This document shows, piece by piece, positions 10,070 to 18,697 of a stretch of 64,000 bases of DNA. Origin of the DNA: Lujinxingia vulgaris (GTDB taxonomy: Bacteria > Myxococcota_A > Bradymonadia > Bradymonadales > Bradymonadaceae); NCBI RefSeq assembly GCF_007997015.1, contig NZ_VOSM01000015.1, positions 28,326 to 92,325 on the forward strand, given 5' to 3'. Both the position numbers and the translations under genes were made by a program. The notes beneath the pieces are model-generated. The model searched no databases. It had not been told where the DNA came from and saw only the letters and a program-made list of their open reading frames with translations. Numbering within the stretch: the first letter of the stretch is position 1; every line of letters begins with the position of its first letter.

Positions 10070-11800
10070 ATGCGGAGAAGTCTTGCGTGGGGTTGTGGTG
10101 TGCTGCGGGTGTGGGCGTTGTTGGGGATGGCCTCGTTGTGGGCGGGCTGTGTGTTGATGGTCGACGGGGAGGCCGCGCTGGAGCTGGGCGTCGACGCCGG
10201 CGAGGAGCCGGAGCCCGGGGCGGTGCGGGCGATGATCCTCGATGGGCCGGAGGTCGCGGCGGCAGGTGGCGCGGCGTATTTTGAGTTGGGCTGCGAGCCT
10301 CAGAGCTGTGAGCTGCAGTGCGCGCGGGATGGGGAGGCGTTTGAGAGCTGCGGATCGACCTATGTGTGGGAGGATCTGGAGGAGGGGGACCACGTGCTGG
10401 CTGCGCGTGCCTGGAAGGGGGATGAGGCCAGCGCGGAGGTCCGGTGGAGCTTCGATGTTGGGCCGCCGGTGGGGCTGGCGGTTGAAGGCGCTCTCAGGGC
10501 GTCGCGCTTTTTCCGGCAGGTGGGGGAGTTGACGATCGCGTGTGATGCGGCGGGCTGCGAGCTGAGCTGCGGGATGTGGGCGTTGGAGGAGGGCTGCGCG
10601 CAGGCCAGCTGCGGTAGCCCTCTGACGTGGAGTTGCGACGAGGCCGGGACGGTGGCGGTGGAGGTGCCCGGGCCGGGGCGTTACCTGGTGCAGGTGGAGG
10701 GGTGCGACCCGCAGAGCGGGGCGTGTGAGCGCTATGCGTCGCAGTTTGAGGTGGAGGCACCGCGCTGGCAGCAGGTCAGCGCCGGGGGGCGGCATAGCTG
10801 CGGGATTCTGGAGACGGGCGCGCTCTTATGTTGGGGAGACAACACCTCCCGACAGCTGGGCGTGACGCAGACCGAGGGGACCTGGCGAGCATGGCGAGTG
10901 GAGGGGCAGTGGGCCCAGGTGGCCGCCGGTGAGGCGCATACGTGCGCGGTGAATACGGGCGGGCAGCTCTATTGTTGGGGGGCCAATGAGGCCAAGCAGG
11001 TCTCACCGCAGGAGGCCAGCGCGCTCGGGGTGACGCGGGTGGGACAGCGCTCGGACTGGCAGGGAGTGGCGGTGGGCGCGCAGCATAGCTGCGGCTGGCG
11101 AGAGGGGAAGCTCTACTGCTGGGGTTCGGGTGCGTTCGGGCAGATCGGGCCGGCCAGCGCCATTGCGGATGGGGTGGTGGTGGAGATCGAGGCGGTCGAA
11201 GGCAGCTGGGCTGCTGATGTGACGGTGGGCGCGCAGCATAGCTGCGCGGTTGCCAATGGCGAGGTGTGGTGTTTTGGGGATCGACGCTACGGCGCGGTTG
11301 GCTATCTGGAGGGGGAGGGCGACTCGGGAGAGGTTCGCAAGGTGGGGGGATCCGAAGGCGTGACGCGACTTGTGGCCGGGGAGCTCTACAGCTGTGGGAT
11401 AAGTGGTGCGGGCGATGTGCGCTGCTGGGGAGCGGTGCCCGTTGAAGGAGCGGTGCAGTCGACCGAGGCGTTTAAGCTGATGGGCGTTTCACAGGTGGCG
11501 ATGCTCAGCGGGGGGCGCGGGCATATGTGCGCGATCGATATGCAGAAGGTGCTGCGGTGCTGGGGCAATAATGATCGCCACCAGATCAGCGGGCATATCA
11601 GCGAGATCGTCGCGCCAGTGACGCGCATCTTACCGGGGACGGAGTGGGAGAAGGTCGCCGCCGGCGACACGCATAGCTGCGCCATTGAGGATGAGACCCG
11701 GCGCTTGTTGTGCTGGGGCAACGCCGAGCACGGGCGTCTGGGCTCCGAGCCGAGCGGCACCCAGGTGGGGACGCCACGCGAGGTGGCCTGGGAGTTTTAG
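10070..11800 (+). CDS. RCC1-repeat beta-propeller lipoprotein with two Cys per blade
   Basis: The 576-residue product has a lipoprotein signal ending LWAGC and an N-terminal part with several Cys pairs (about 80-235). From about 240 to the end there are seven RCC1-type repeats of the form H-S-C...L-x-C-W-G, for example GGRHSCGILETGALLCWGDN, GEAHTCAVNTGGQLYCWGAN and GAQHSCGWREGKLYCWG. Seven repeats fit one closed seven-bladed propeller. Each repeat carries two Cys about 10-12 residues apart, which suggests one disulfide per blade in the oxidising envelope. RCC1 proteins are binding scaffolds; the partner is unknown. AGAGAGGTGAG precedes ATG 10070. Confidence 0.87.
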   Translation: MRRSLAWGCGVLRVWALLGMASLWAGCVLMVDGEAALELGVDAGEEPEPGAVRAMILDGPEVAAAGGAAYFELGCEPQSCELQCARDGEAFESCGSTYVWEDLEEGDHVLAARAWKGDEASAEVRWSFDVGPPVGLAVEGALRASRFFRQVGELTIACDAAGCELSCGMWALEEGCAQASCGSPLTWSCDEAGTVAVEVPGPGRYLVQVEGCDPQSGACERYASQFEVEAPRWQQVSAGGRHSCGILETGALLCWGDNTSRQLGVTQTEGTWRAWRVEGQWAQVAAGEAHTCAVNTGGQLYCWGANEAKQVSPQEASALGVTRVGQRSDWQGVAVGAQHSCGWREGKLYCWGSGAFGQIGPASAIADGVVVEIEAVEGSWAADVTVGAQHSCAVANGEVWCFGDRRYGAVGYLEGEGDSGEVRKVGGSEGVTRLVAGELYSCGISGAGDVRCWGAVPVEGAVQSTEAFKLMGVSQVAMLSGGRGHMCAIDMQKVLRCWGNNDRHQISGHISEIVAPVTRILPGTEWEKVAAGDTHSCAIEDETRRLLCWGNAEHGRLGSEPSGTQVGTPREVAWEF

Positions 11801-11813
11801 CCCGACACTCAAA

Positions 11814-11850
11814 AGCCGGGCCCCCGGGGGGGATCCCCGGGGGCCCGGCT
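11814..11850. terminator. Very strong 16-bp hairpin between convergent genes
   Basis: A perfect 16-bp stem (11814-11829 with 11835-11850) and loop GGGAT lies between the RCC1 gene and the convergent ATP-grasp-like gene. There is no clean T-run, but an A-run (AAAA 11811-11814) sits on the left. It probably acts as a terminator or mRNA-end protector for either strand. Confidence 0.65.
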
Positions 11851-11852
11851 GT

Positions 11853-11882
11853 CGATCTTCAGGTTATCGATCTTCAGGTTAT
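11853..11882. repeat. 15-bp tandem direct repeat
   Basis: The 15-bp unit GATCTTCAGGTTATC occurs twice in tandem, with a degenerate third copy (AAACTTCAG) running into the stop codon of the minus-strand gene at 11889. It lies just right of the 16-bp hairpin. No function is apparent. Confidence 0.6.
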
Positions 11883-11888
11883 CAAACT

Positions 11889-13322
11889 TCAGAGACCGAG
11901 GCGTTGGGGAAGGCGCTCTTCGAGGTTCTGGCGTGCGGTGGCCGGGGTATCGCCCAGGGCGATGATGTCGAACTTCCCGCGCTCGGCCAGGGGACCCACG
12001 TTGTAGAGGATGAAGCGGCCGGTGCCGGTGGAGGCGTCGTAGAGGTCATCGCCGAGCTGCTCGCAGAGCTCGGGGAAGGTGATGCCCTGGTGCGAGGGAG
12101 GCAGGTAGAAATCGGTGGCCACGTAGTGGGGGCGACTGCCCGGGAAGAGGCGATCGACCAGGTGCATGGGGGTGGAGGTGCCGCCCCAGCGGCCGTTGCA
12201 TTCGGTAATGCGCGGGTGGGCATCGGGGCTGCTCGGATCGCCGGAGACGATGAAGTCAAAGGAGCAGCGGCCCACGTAGCCCAGCTGCTGCAGCGCGTCG
12301 CAGACCTTAAGCGAGGCCTGGCCCATTTTTGCGTTCAGGGCCTCAGGCAGGGTGGAGGGGCGGCTTCCCAGAAACATTTTCTCGGGGCCTTCGAGAAGTT
12401 GTTCATAGACGCCGTCGAGGCGAGGAGGCCCCTGGGAGGCGGGCGGGATCCAGACCTGGGTGGAGGGGGAGAGGTCGGTTTGAACCCACTCGACGATGAG
12501 CACGTCTTCACCCTCGCACCACTGGGTGCGGGTGAGGAAGGTCTCCACCAGGGTGAGCAGCTCCTCTGGCGAGGCGGCGCGAAGCTCGCGGGCATCGAGC
12601 ACGAGGTTGCCCATCGCCGAGGCGCAGCGGGTGCGCTTTAAGCCGACCCAGTCGCAGCGCGACGCCAGCTCAGAGAGGGAGGATGCGATGGCGCGGGCGT
12701 CTTTTGCGCGCGCGGTCTCAACGATCCATTCCGGGCCCAGCAGCTCTTCGACGAGCGTGGAGAGGTGGCTCTTATCGTTGGCGATCCAGAGGGTGGGAGG
12801 CGGCGGGCCGAGCACCGCGCAGGGAAGATCGGTGCGGGCGCGCAGCGCCTCGGCCAGCTCCCAGACCGACGCGATGGCCATGTAGGGGTGAATGACCAGG
12901 CCGCCGGCCTCGCGGGCGTGGCTGGCCAGGCGGTCGAGGACCTCGGGGGTGTTGCAGGCCCGCGCGATGGCGCGGGGATCTTCGTCGGTGGCCAGGACAA
13001 GATCGGGGGCACCGAGCGCCAGGCGTTGCTGGCAGTACTCTTCGTAGCCCTCTGCCGGGGCAGTGCCGGCGGCGAAGAGGTCGCCGTCTTGAGCGCGCAC
13101 ACGGGCGCGGTGCTGGTACTGCTCAATGCCCACGATGCCGTCTAAGAAGGGGATGCCGGTGACGTCTTCGAGGTGCAGGTGCGGCCATTCGGCGGCATGG
13201 GAGTCGATGGCGAGGTGGCGGAAAGGTTGCAGCTCGGCATCCAGTTTCCAGCGCTCTCGGAGGTGGTCGGCGACGCGGCGCGCGTCGGCGCGATCGTGGT
13301 CAGTGAGGCCGGGGGTGGGCAT
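11889..13322 (-). CDS. ATP-grasp-like protein of unknown substrate
   Basis: The 477-residue product looks like a carboxylate-amine ligase of the ATP-grasp type. The C-terminal part has CSFDFIVSG followed by RITECNGRWGGTSTPMHLVD, resembling the metal- and ATP-binding Glu/Asn loop of the fold. The middle part (DWVGLKRTRCASAMGNLVLD, DVLIVEWVQTDLSPSTQVW) fits the ATP-binding subdomains. The N-terminal part (PDLVLATDEDPRAIARACNT) may be the pre-ATP-grasp domain. ATG 13322 has TGGAGT about 6 bases upstream. The substrate, possibly a peptide or amino acid, cannot be inferred, and the gene stands alone on its strand with a repeat array upstream. Confidence 0.6.
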   Translation of the reverse strand: MPTPGLTDHDRADARRVADHLRERWKLDAELQPFRHLAIDSHAAEWPHLHLEDVTGIPFLDGIVGIEQYQHRARVRAQDGDLFAAGTAPAEGYEEYCQQRLALGAPDLVLATDEDPRAIARACNTPEVLDRLASHAREAGGLVIHPYMAIASVWELAEALRARTDLPCAVLGPPPPTLWIANDKSHLSTLVEELLGPEWIVETARAKDARAIASSLSELASRCDWVGLKRTRCASAMGNLVLDARELRAASPEELLTLVETFLTRTQWCEGEDVLIVEWVQTDLSPSTQVWIPPASQGPPRLDGVYEQLLEGPEKMFLGSRPSTLPEALNAKMGQASLKVCDALQQLGYVGRCSFDFIVSGDPSSPDAHPRITECNGRWGGTSTPMHLVDRLFPGSRPHYVATDFYLPPSHQGITFPELCEQLGDDLYDASTGTGRFILYNVGPLAERGKFDIIALGDTPATARQNLEERLPQRLGL

Positions 13323-13405
13323 GGTCACTCCAGAAGATCGAGGGATGAGGTGTTCGTGCCTGAGCCTATACCGCGTCGGAGAGGGTGGTGGCAAAGGTGC
13401 GTCGG

Positions 13406-13800
13406 GGGGCCAGGCACTCGTGCAGGTTAGAGAAGATCGGGTGCCAGGCATTCGTACAGGATTGAAAAGACCGGGTGCCAGGCACTCGTGCAGGTTAGAG
13501 AAGATCGGGTGTCAGGCACTCGTACAGGTTAGAGAAGATCGGGTGCCAGGCATTCGTACAGGATTGAAAAGACCGGGTGCCAGGCATTCGTACAGGTTAG
13601 AGAAGATCGGGTGCCAGGCACTCGTGCAGGTCAGAGAAGATCGGGTGCCAGGCACTCGTGCAGGTTAGAGAAGATCGGGTGCCAGGCACTCGTGCAGGAT
13701 TGAAAAGACCGGGTGCCAGGCACTCGTGCAGGTTAGAGAAGATCGGGTGCCAGGCACTCGTACAAGATTGAAAAGACCGGGTGCCAGGCACTCGCACGCC
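13406..13800 (+). repeat. Core-repeat array 1 (34-bp period, 12 copies)
   Basis: This array fills the spacer between the start of the ATP-grasp-like gene and the end of the next minus-strand gene. Twelve copies of GGTGCCAGGC followed by ACTCG or ATTCG repeat at 34 bp. Two tail variants alternate irregularly: TGCAGGTTAGAGAAGATCG and TACAGGATTGAAAAGACCG. The cores read on the plus strand although both flanking genes are on the minus strand. Confidence 0.95.
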
Positions 13801-13810
13801 AGGTTTCGAT

Positions 13811-15460
13811 CTATTCGGTGTCTGCCGACGGTGAGGGCGCTGAGTCGTCGGTGGTGTCCCCGGCGTCGGGAGGGCTGGTCTCGGAGGTACCGGTGGGAGC
13901 CTGGGGGGGGGCGGGAGGGGGCGGCGGCTCCGGGAGGCCCGTGAGAGAGGGGGGGCGAGGGACGAAGGGGGTGGCGAATTGCAGGATGGAGGTGAGCTCG
14001 CGAGCGGAGTACTGGCCGGTGACGGTGACGTAGTCTTCGGAGTGGGAGCATTCCAGACGCTCGATCAGCGCGGCGATGCCGAGCATGCGGGCGGCGGGAA
14101 TGCCGCCGATGATGCGTCGTTGGAGCGAGGGGCAGCTCTCGGCGAATGAGGCGGCCTGGGACTCGGAGCGGAAGCGAAGATCGATGGTCAGGCGCGGGTT
14201 GGCCGGGTGAGTGAGGCTCAGGCGAACTGCCTCAAAGCGCGGGAGGGTTCCGATGCCCGGGGCGTAGTAGACGAGGCCCGACGCGCTGATCAACGCGATG
14301 GTGTTTTGTTCTTCGGCGACCTCTTCGATGCGGCGCAGGCCGTCAAGGAGGCGGAAGTTCTCGGGGAGTTGGGCGCCGTCGGCGATCTCGGAGTCGGACG
14401 CGATACGCCGGTCGAAGTGGCCAAACCAGCCGGGCTTTCCGACCAGCGCCAGGCCTCGGGCGGCGAGCACAACCTGGCGGGGATCGCGGTAGCGACCGGT
14501 GTCGGGAACGAGCGCGCGCGCGGGACGGCCGCCTTCGCTCCAGGGGGGCGGCTCGGCGAAACGACCGTCGAGAAGTTCGCGAAGCTCGCTGTTGTCGTAG
14601 CGGTGGCGCACCGCCAGAAAGGTCTCGTGGAGGTGGTTGGGGTTGGCCGAAGCCATGAAGATGGCGTCGAGCTCGGTGATCGGATCGAGGCCGGTAGTTT
14701 CCAAAAGGATGCGGTAGTCGGGGACGGCCTGAATCAGCCGGGAGGCCTGCTGCTGGTAGGGCGCGCCACGCAGTCGGTCGAGGCGCACCAGCGCGGTCAT
14801 GCGCGCGTTGCCCGGTCCATAGTGACGCATATCGGGGAGGTTGCTCGGGCTGGAGCGATCGATGGCGGGCACCGCCGGCGCGTCTGCGCTGGCCGGCGAG
14901 GGCGGATCCTCCGCGACCTCGGGAGACGTCGACTCTTCACTCGCCGCGTTGCGATCCTCGTCAGGGGGAAGTGCCTCTTCGGGCGCAGCGGAAGCGGTCG
15001 CGGGAAGATCGTTTTGAGGTTGGGGCTCCGGCGCTCCGGCCGCCTCTTCTTCCCGGGCTTGAGGCTCGGGAGCTTCGTCGGCCGCAGGCTCCTCGTTTGC
15101 GGGCTCGCTCGGAGGCTCTTCATCCGGGACCTCAGGCTCGGGAGGCTCCTCCTCCGCGAGCAACGCGCTGTGCATCAGCGGCTCCTCCCAGTCGGTCTCG
15201 CGCTGCGGGTCGAAGTCTTCGCTGCCGTGGCCGATGCCCTCAAGCTCGGCGAATCGCCCGATCCACTCACTGTCCAGACCCACCTCGGGAGCGGCGTCAG
15301 CGAAGATCACCGGCAGCGCGCCCAGCGCGTGCAGGAGAAGGCTGAGCAGCAGCGTGCGCACCAGCGTCACGCGAACTCGGGGCGCGTCGGGCGGCGACTT
15401 CACGGACGTCTCGGCGGCCGCGTGCTGTGGGGGGCTGGTCTCAGAGGAGGTCATAGGCAC
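13811..15460 (-). CDS. Membrane-anchored Pro/Glu-rich protein of unknown function
   Basis: The 549-residue product has one N-terminal membrane segment (VRVTLVRTLLLSLLLHALGA, about 29-48). A long Pro/Glu/Ala-rich linker runs from about 95 to 200 (EEEPPEPEVPDEEPPSEP). A folded periplasmic domain follows from about 210 to 510 (MTALVRLDRLRGAPYQQQAS, GLVYYAPGIGTLPRFEAVRL), and the protein ends in a Pro/Ser/Asp tail. The anchor plus extended linker resembles TonB or TolA architecture, but I see no TonB C-terminal motif. Related proteins in Myxococcota are usually uncharacterised. The start is uncertain (GTG 15460 or ATG 15454), and neither has a clear ribosome site. Confidence 0.7.
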   Translation of the reverse strand: MPMTSSETSPPQHAAAETSVKSPPDAPRVRVTLVRTLLLSLLLHALGALPVIFADAAPEVGLDSEWIGRFAELEGIGHGSEDFDPQRETDWEEPLMHSALLAEEEPPEPEVPDEEPPSEPANEEPAADEAPEPQAREEEAAGAPEPQPQNDLPATASAAPEEALPPDEDRNAASEESTSPEVAEDPPSPASADAPAVPAIDRSSPSNLPDMRHYGPGNARMTALVRLDRLRGAPYQQQASRLIQAVPDYRILLETTGLDPITELDAIFMASANPNHLHETFLAVRHRYDNSELRELLDGRFAEPPPWSEGGRPARALVPDTGRYRDPRQVVLAARGLALVGKPGWFGHFDRRIASDSEIADGAQLPENFRLLDGLRRIEEVAEEQNTIALISASGLVYYAPGIGTLPRFEAVRLSLTHPANPRLTIDLRFRSESQAASFAESCPSLQRRIIGGIPAARMLGIAALIERLECSHSEDYVTVTGQYSARELTSILQFATPFVPRPPSLTGLPEPPPPPAPPQAPTGTSETSPPDAGDTTDDSAPSPSADTE

Positions 15461-15714
15461 CGAAAATAGAGGAGTTCGGCGAAACGATCGGATCGGTTGA
15501 ACGTCATCGGAGCGTTAAATATTTAGCACGGAAAAGAATCTGACTAGACGTTTGAGCAGGGGTGTCCAAACTTTCTGAGCGATGTCATGGAAGTGCGAGA
15601 ATGAAAGTCCGTGCGCTATCCGTTAAGGTGGTGCCCGGCGTTTACTTCAACGATCGGGCGCATGGTCGCCGTCCGAGACGCATACCACAGCTGTCACCCG
15701 CGAGATGCTATCCT

Positions 15715-16050
15715 ATGACGCACACACCTCATCACTCGCCGCCCCCTCACCGCCCGCACCATCCGTCGCAGAGCATGCCGGAGAATAAGCCCTCGCAGAT
15801 GGCCTGGGCGGCGCTTTTCTGCGGGGTAGGGGCGTGGACGCTGTTGCCGGCGGTGGCCGCGATCGCAGCGGTGATCTGCGGGCATATCGAGCGGGGGCAT
15901 ATCCGTCGAGGGGAGTCTCCCTCGGCGGGGCTGACCGTGGCCACGGTGGGGATGATCCTGGGGTACATCCAGCTGGGGCTCGTCGCGCTGGGGATTTTTG
16001 CGATGGTCGTCATCTTCGGGTTGATGGCGCTGGGGATCGCAGTTCTCTAA
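15715..16050 (+). CDS. Small DUF4190-like membrane protein
   Basis: A 111-residue protein with a His/Pro-rich N-terminus (HTPHHSPPPHRPHHPSQ), then two hydrophobic segments (AWAALFCGVGAWTLLPAVAA and MILGYIQLGLVALGIFAMVV) separated by ICGHIERGHIRRGE. The G-H-x-x-R-x-x-I-R-R-G-E loop between two helices is typical of the DUF4190 family. Its role is unknown. ATG 15715 is selected because the upstream in-frame region reads as non-coding. Confidence 0.65.
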   Translation: MTHTPHHSPPPHRPHHPSQSMPENKPSQMAWAALFCGVGAWTLLPAVAAIAAVICGHIERGHIRRGESPSAGLTVATVGMILGYIQLGLVALGIFAMVVIFGLMALGIAVL

Positions 16051-16105
16051 GAGGGCGCGCCTGAAGTGGGAGGCGTGCGATCGCAGTGAAGCAGGGCGGG
16101 CGTGA

Positions 16106-16135
16106 TTGACACGACGCGGCGGCAGGCGTTTATAT
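16106..16135 (+). promoter_or_regulatory. Sigma-70-type promoter for proS-pyrF-rlmB
   Basis: TTGACA at 16106-16111 and TTATAT at 16130-16135, 18 bp apart, lie about 70 bp before the proS start. The match to the housekeeping consensus is good for the -35 and fair for the -10. Confidence 0.6.
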
Positions 16136-16202
16136 GCGCCTGCTCGCGCCACCGGTGCGCCCGAACTGGCCCAACATAACTGCAGAAGATGGAACGGAGC
16201 CT

Positions 16203-17942
16203 ATGCGACTCTCCACGATGTTTGTCCCCACTCGAAAAGAAGATCCGGCGGAGGCCGAGGTCGTCAGCCATCAGCTCCTGGTTCGCGGCGGATTTATCCG
16301 CATGCTGGCGCGCGGGATCTATGATTTTCTGCCGCTGGGCTGGCGCAGCGTACGCAAGATCGAGCAGATCGTGCGCGAGGAGATGGACCGCGCCGGCGCC
16401 CAGGAGGTGCATCTTCCGGCGGTGCAACCTGCCGAGTTGTGGCAGGAGTCGGGACGTTGGACGCATTACGGCGCGGAGCTTCTGCGCTTTCGCGATCGTA
16501 AGGGCGCGGAGTTCTGTTTCGGTCCGACCCACGAAGAGGTCGTGACCGACATGATCCGCGGTGACGTGAAGAGCTACAAACAGCTCCCGCTCAACGTCTA
16601 TCAGATCCAGACGAAGTTTCGCGACGAGACGCGCCCCCGCTTCGGGCTGATGCGCGGGCGCGAGTTCATCATGAAGGACGCGTACTCCTTTGATGTGGAT
16701 GAGGAGGGCGCGCTGCAAAGCTATGACGTGATGTTTGAGGCCTACCACCGCATCTTCAAGCGGCTGGGGCTGGAGTATCGGGCGGTGGAGGCCGACACCG
16801 GTAACATCGGCGGGAGCCGCTCCCATGAGTTCCAGGTGCTTGCGGAGACGGGCGAAGACGAGATCGTCAGCTGCACCGAGTGCGGCTATGCGGCCAACGT
16901 GGAGAAGGCCGAGATTCGCCTGGAGGTTGCCGAAGCCGGCGAGCCCAGCGGCTCGGAGCTTGCGACGCTGCGCACCCCGAAGGCGCGTACGATCGAGGAG
17001 GTTTCGGCGTACCTGAAGCGCCCGGCGCAGCTGATCGTGAAGACGCTCGTGTATATGGCCGACGAGAAGGCGCTGATCGTCCTGACGCGCGGCGATCACC
17101 AGGTCAATGAGCTCAAGCTCAAGGCGTACCTCAACGGAGAGCTGGGGCGCGATGTTCAGGAACTTCGCATGGCCAGCGACGCGGAGGTCGAGGCGTTGAC
17201 CAAAGCGCCGGTGGGTTTTGCCGGCCCGGTGGGCGTAGAAGGCGTTGAGATCATCGCGGATCTTGCGGTGGAGCCGATGGTCGATTTCATCGTCGGCGCG
17301 AACCTCAAAGACAAGCACCACGTCAACGTCAATCACGGGCGCGACTTTGAGGTCAGCGCGTTTGTGGATCTTCGCCAGGCCGGCGCCGGCGATATCTGCG
17401 GGCGTTGCGGCGGCACGCTGGAGGCGCATCGCGGCATCGAGGTGGGCCACGTCTTCTTCCTGGGCGACAAGTACTCCAAAGCGATGAACGCCAACGTGCT
17501 CGACGAGAACGGTGAGCATCGCCCGATGCAGATGGGGTGTTACGGGATCGGCGTGACGCGAATTCTGGCGGCGGTGATCGAGCAGAACCACGATGATGAC
17601 GGCATCATCTTCCCGATGGCTGTGGCGCCCTATCAGGTGGTGATCTGCCCGCTGCACCTCAAAAATGAGCTTGTGGTCTCCGAGGCCGAGCGCATCTACA
17701 ACGAGCTGCAGGCCGCCGGCGTGGAGGTGATCCTCGATGATCGCGATCTTCGGGCGGGCAATAAGTTCAAGGACGCCGATCTCATCGGGATCCCGGTGCG
17801 TCTGACCCTGGGTGGACGGGGCGTGGAGAATGGGGAGGCGGAGCTGAAGATGCGGCATCAATCCGAAAACGAGATGGTGCCCTTGAGCGAGGTTGTGGAC
17901 CGCATCAAAGCGTTGATTGAGGACGCGCGAGGGGAACGATGA
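16203..17942 (+). CDS. proS: Prolyl-tRNA synthetase (bacterial type with editing insert)
   Basis: Class II aminoacyl-tRNA synthetase that charges tRNA-Pro. The 579-residue product has motif 1 in the N-terminal part (LVRGGFIRMLARGIYDFLPL), motif 2 (FRDETRPRFGLMRGREFIMK), the YbaK-like editing domain inserted at about 235-390 (LIVKTLVYMADEKALIVLTR), and motif 3 (CYGIGVTRILAAVIEQ). An anticodon-binding domain is at the end (VAPYQVVICPLHLKN, ILDDRDLRAGNKFKDADLIG). CGGAG sits five bases before ATG 16203. The stop overlaps the pyrF start as ATGA, so the two genes are translationally coupled. Confidence 0.97.
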   Translation: MRLSTMFVPTRKEDPAEAEVVSHQLLVRGGFIRMLARGIYDFLPLGWRSVRKIEQIVREEMDRAGAQEVHLPAVQPAELWQESGRWTHYGAELLRFRDRKGAEFCFGPTHEEVVTDMIRGDVKSYKQLPLNVYQIQTKFRDETRPRFGLMRGREFIMKDAYSFDVDEEGALQSYDVMFEAYHRIFKRLGLEYRAVEADTGNIGGSRSHEFQVLAETGEDEIVSCTECGYAANVEKAEIRLEVAEAGEPSGSELATLRTPKARTIEEVSAYLKRPAQLIVKTLVYMADEKALIVLTRGDHQVNELKLKAYLNGELGRDVQELRMASDAEVEALTKAPVGFAGPVGVEGVEIIADLAVEPMVDFIVGANLKDKHHVNVNHGRDFEVSAFVDLRQAGAGDICGRCGGTLEAHRGIEVGHVFFLGDKYSKAMNANVLDENGEHRPMQMGCYGIGVTRILAAVIEQNHDDDGIIFPMAVAPYQVVICPLHLKNELVVSEAERIYNELQAAGVEVILDDRDLRAGNKFKDADLIGIPVRLTLGGRGVENGEAELKMRHQSENEMVPLSEVVDRIKALIEDARGER

Positions 17943-18697
17943 GCGATCTGGGAGCTCGCGCCGCGGAGCTGGTGCGCGAACGGGTTGTCGTGGCGCTGGA
18001 CTTCGACACCCTGGAGGAAGCACTCCAGCTTGTGGACACGCTTGGCGAGCGGGTGGCGCGTTATAAGGTCGGGATGCGACTGTTTACGCGCTATGGCCCG
18101 TCGATCCTGCAAGCGCTGGAAGCGCGGGGAGCGAAGGTCTTTCTGGACTTGAAGTTCCACGACATCCCCAGCGTGGTCAGTGACGCGTGCGCGGCGGCTG
18201 CGGAGCATCCCAGCGTCTTTATGCTGACGGTCCACGCCAGTGGCGGCGAGGCGATGCTGCGGCAGGCAGTGCGGGGAGCGGAGCGGGGGCGCCCCGATGA
18301 TCCGCCGCTTGTGGTGGCGGTCAGCGCGCTGACCAGCCTCAAGTCTCGGGAGCTCCCCTCGGTGGGGGTGGGCATGGGGGTGACCGACTGGGCGGAGAAG
18401 CTCGGCGCGCTGGCGCTGAAGTCGGGGGTTGATGGTGTGGTCTGTTCGGCGCATGAGGCCGAGGGGCTGCGCGCCCGCGTTGGCGCGAAGCCTGTGCTGG
18501 TGACCCCGGGCATCCGTCTGGAAGATGTGCACATCGCCGGCGACGATCAGGCACGCACGATGACGCCCGGGCGCGCGATGGCCTCGGGGAGCACGTATCT
18601 TGTGATCGGCCGCCCGATCTATCAGGCGCCCGATCCGGGCGCAGCGGTCGACGCGGTGTGCGACTCGGTGGTGAGCTGGTTGGAGGAGATCCGATGA
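17939..18697 (+). CDS. pyrF: Orotidine-5'-phosphate decarboxylase
   Basis: Catalyses the last step of UMP synthesis. The 252-residue product shows VVVALDFDTLEEAL (strand 1 of the barrel), YKVGMRLFTRYGP, the catalytic DLKFHDIP motif with the Lys/Asp network, and TPGIRLED followed by YLVIGRPIYQAPDP at the phosphate-binding end. Both junctions (with proS and with the methyltransferase gene) are ATGA overlaps, so this is a tight three-gene operon mixing translation and pyrimidine synthesis. Confidence 0.96.
   Translation: MSDLGARAAELVRERVVVALDFDTLEEALQLVDTLGERVARYKVGMRLFTRYGPSILQALEARGAKVFLDLKFHDIPSVVSDACAAAAEHPSVFMLTVHASGGEAMLRQAVRGAERGRPDDPPLVVAVSALTSLKSRELPSVGVGMGVTDWAEKLGALALKSGVDGVVCSAHEAEGLRARVGAKPVLVTPGIRLEDVHIAGDDQARTMTPGRAMASGSTYLVIGRPIYQAPDPGAAVDAVCDSVVSWLEEIR

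Noticed and set aside
13406..13800. CRISPR array
   Set aside because: Regular 34-bp units look CRISPR-like at first, but the parts between cores are also repeated, not unique spacers. The core is 10 bp, and no cas genes are in the window.
15461..15714. RNA gene or long leader in the divergent spacer at 15.5 kb
   Set aside because: No convincing stem-loop plus terminator or known RNA motif could be seen, and the upstream in-frame extension of the small gene has no coding character.
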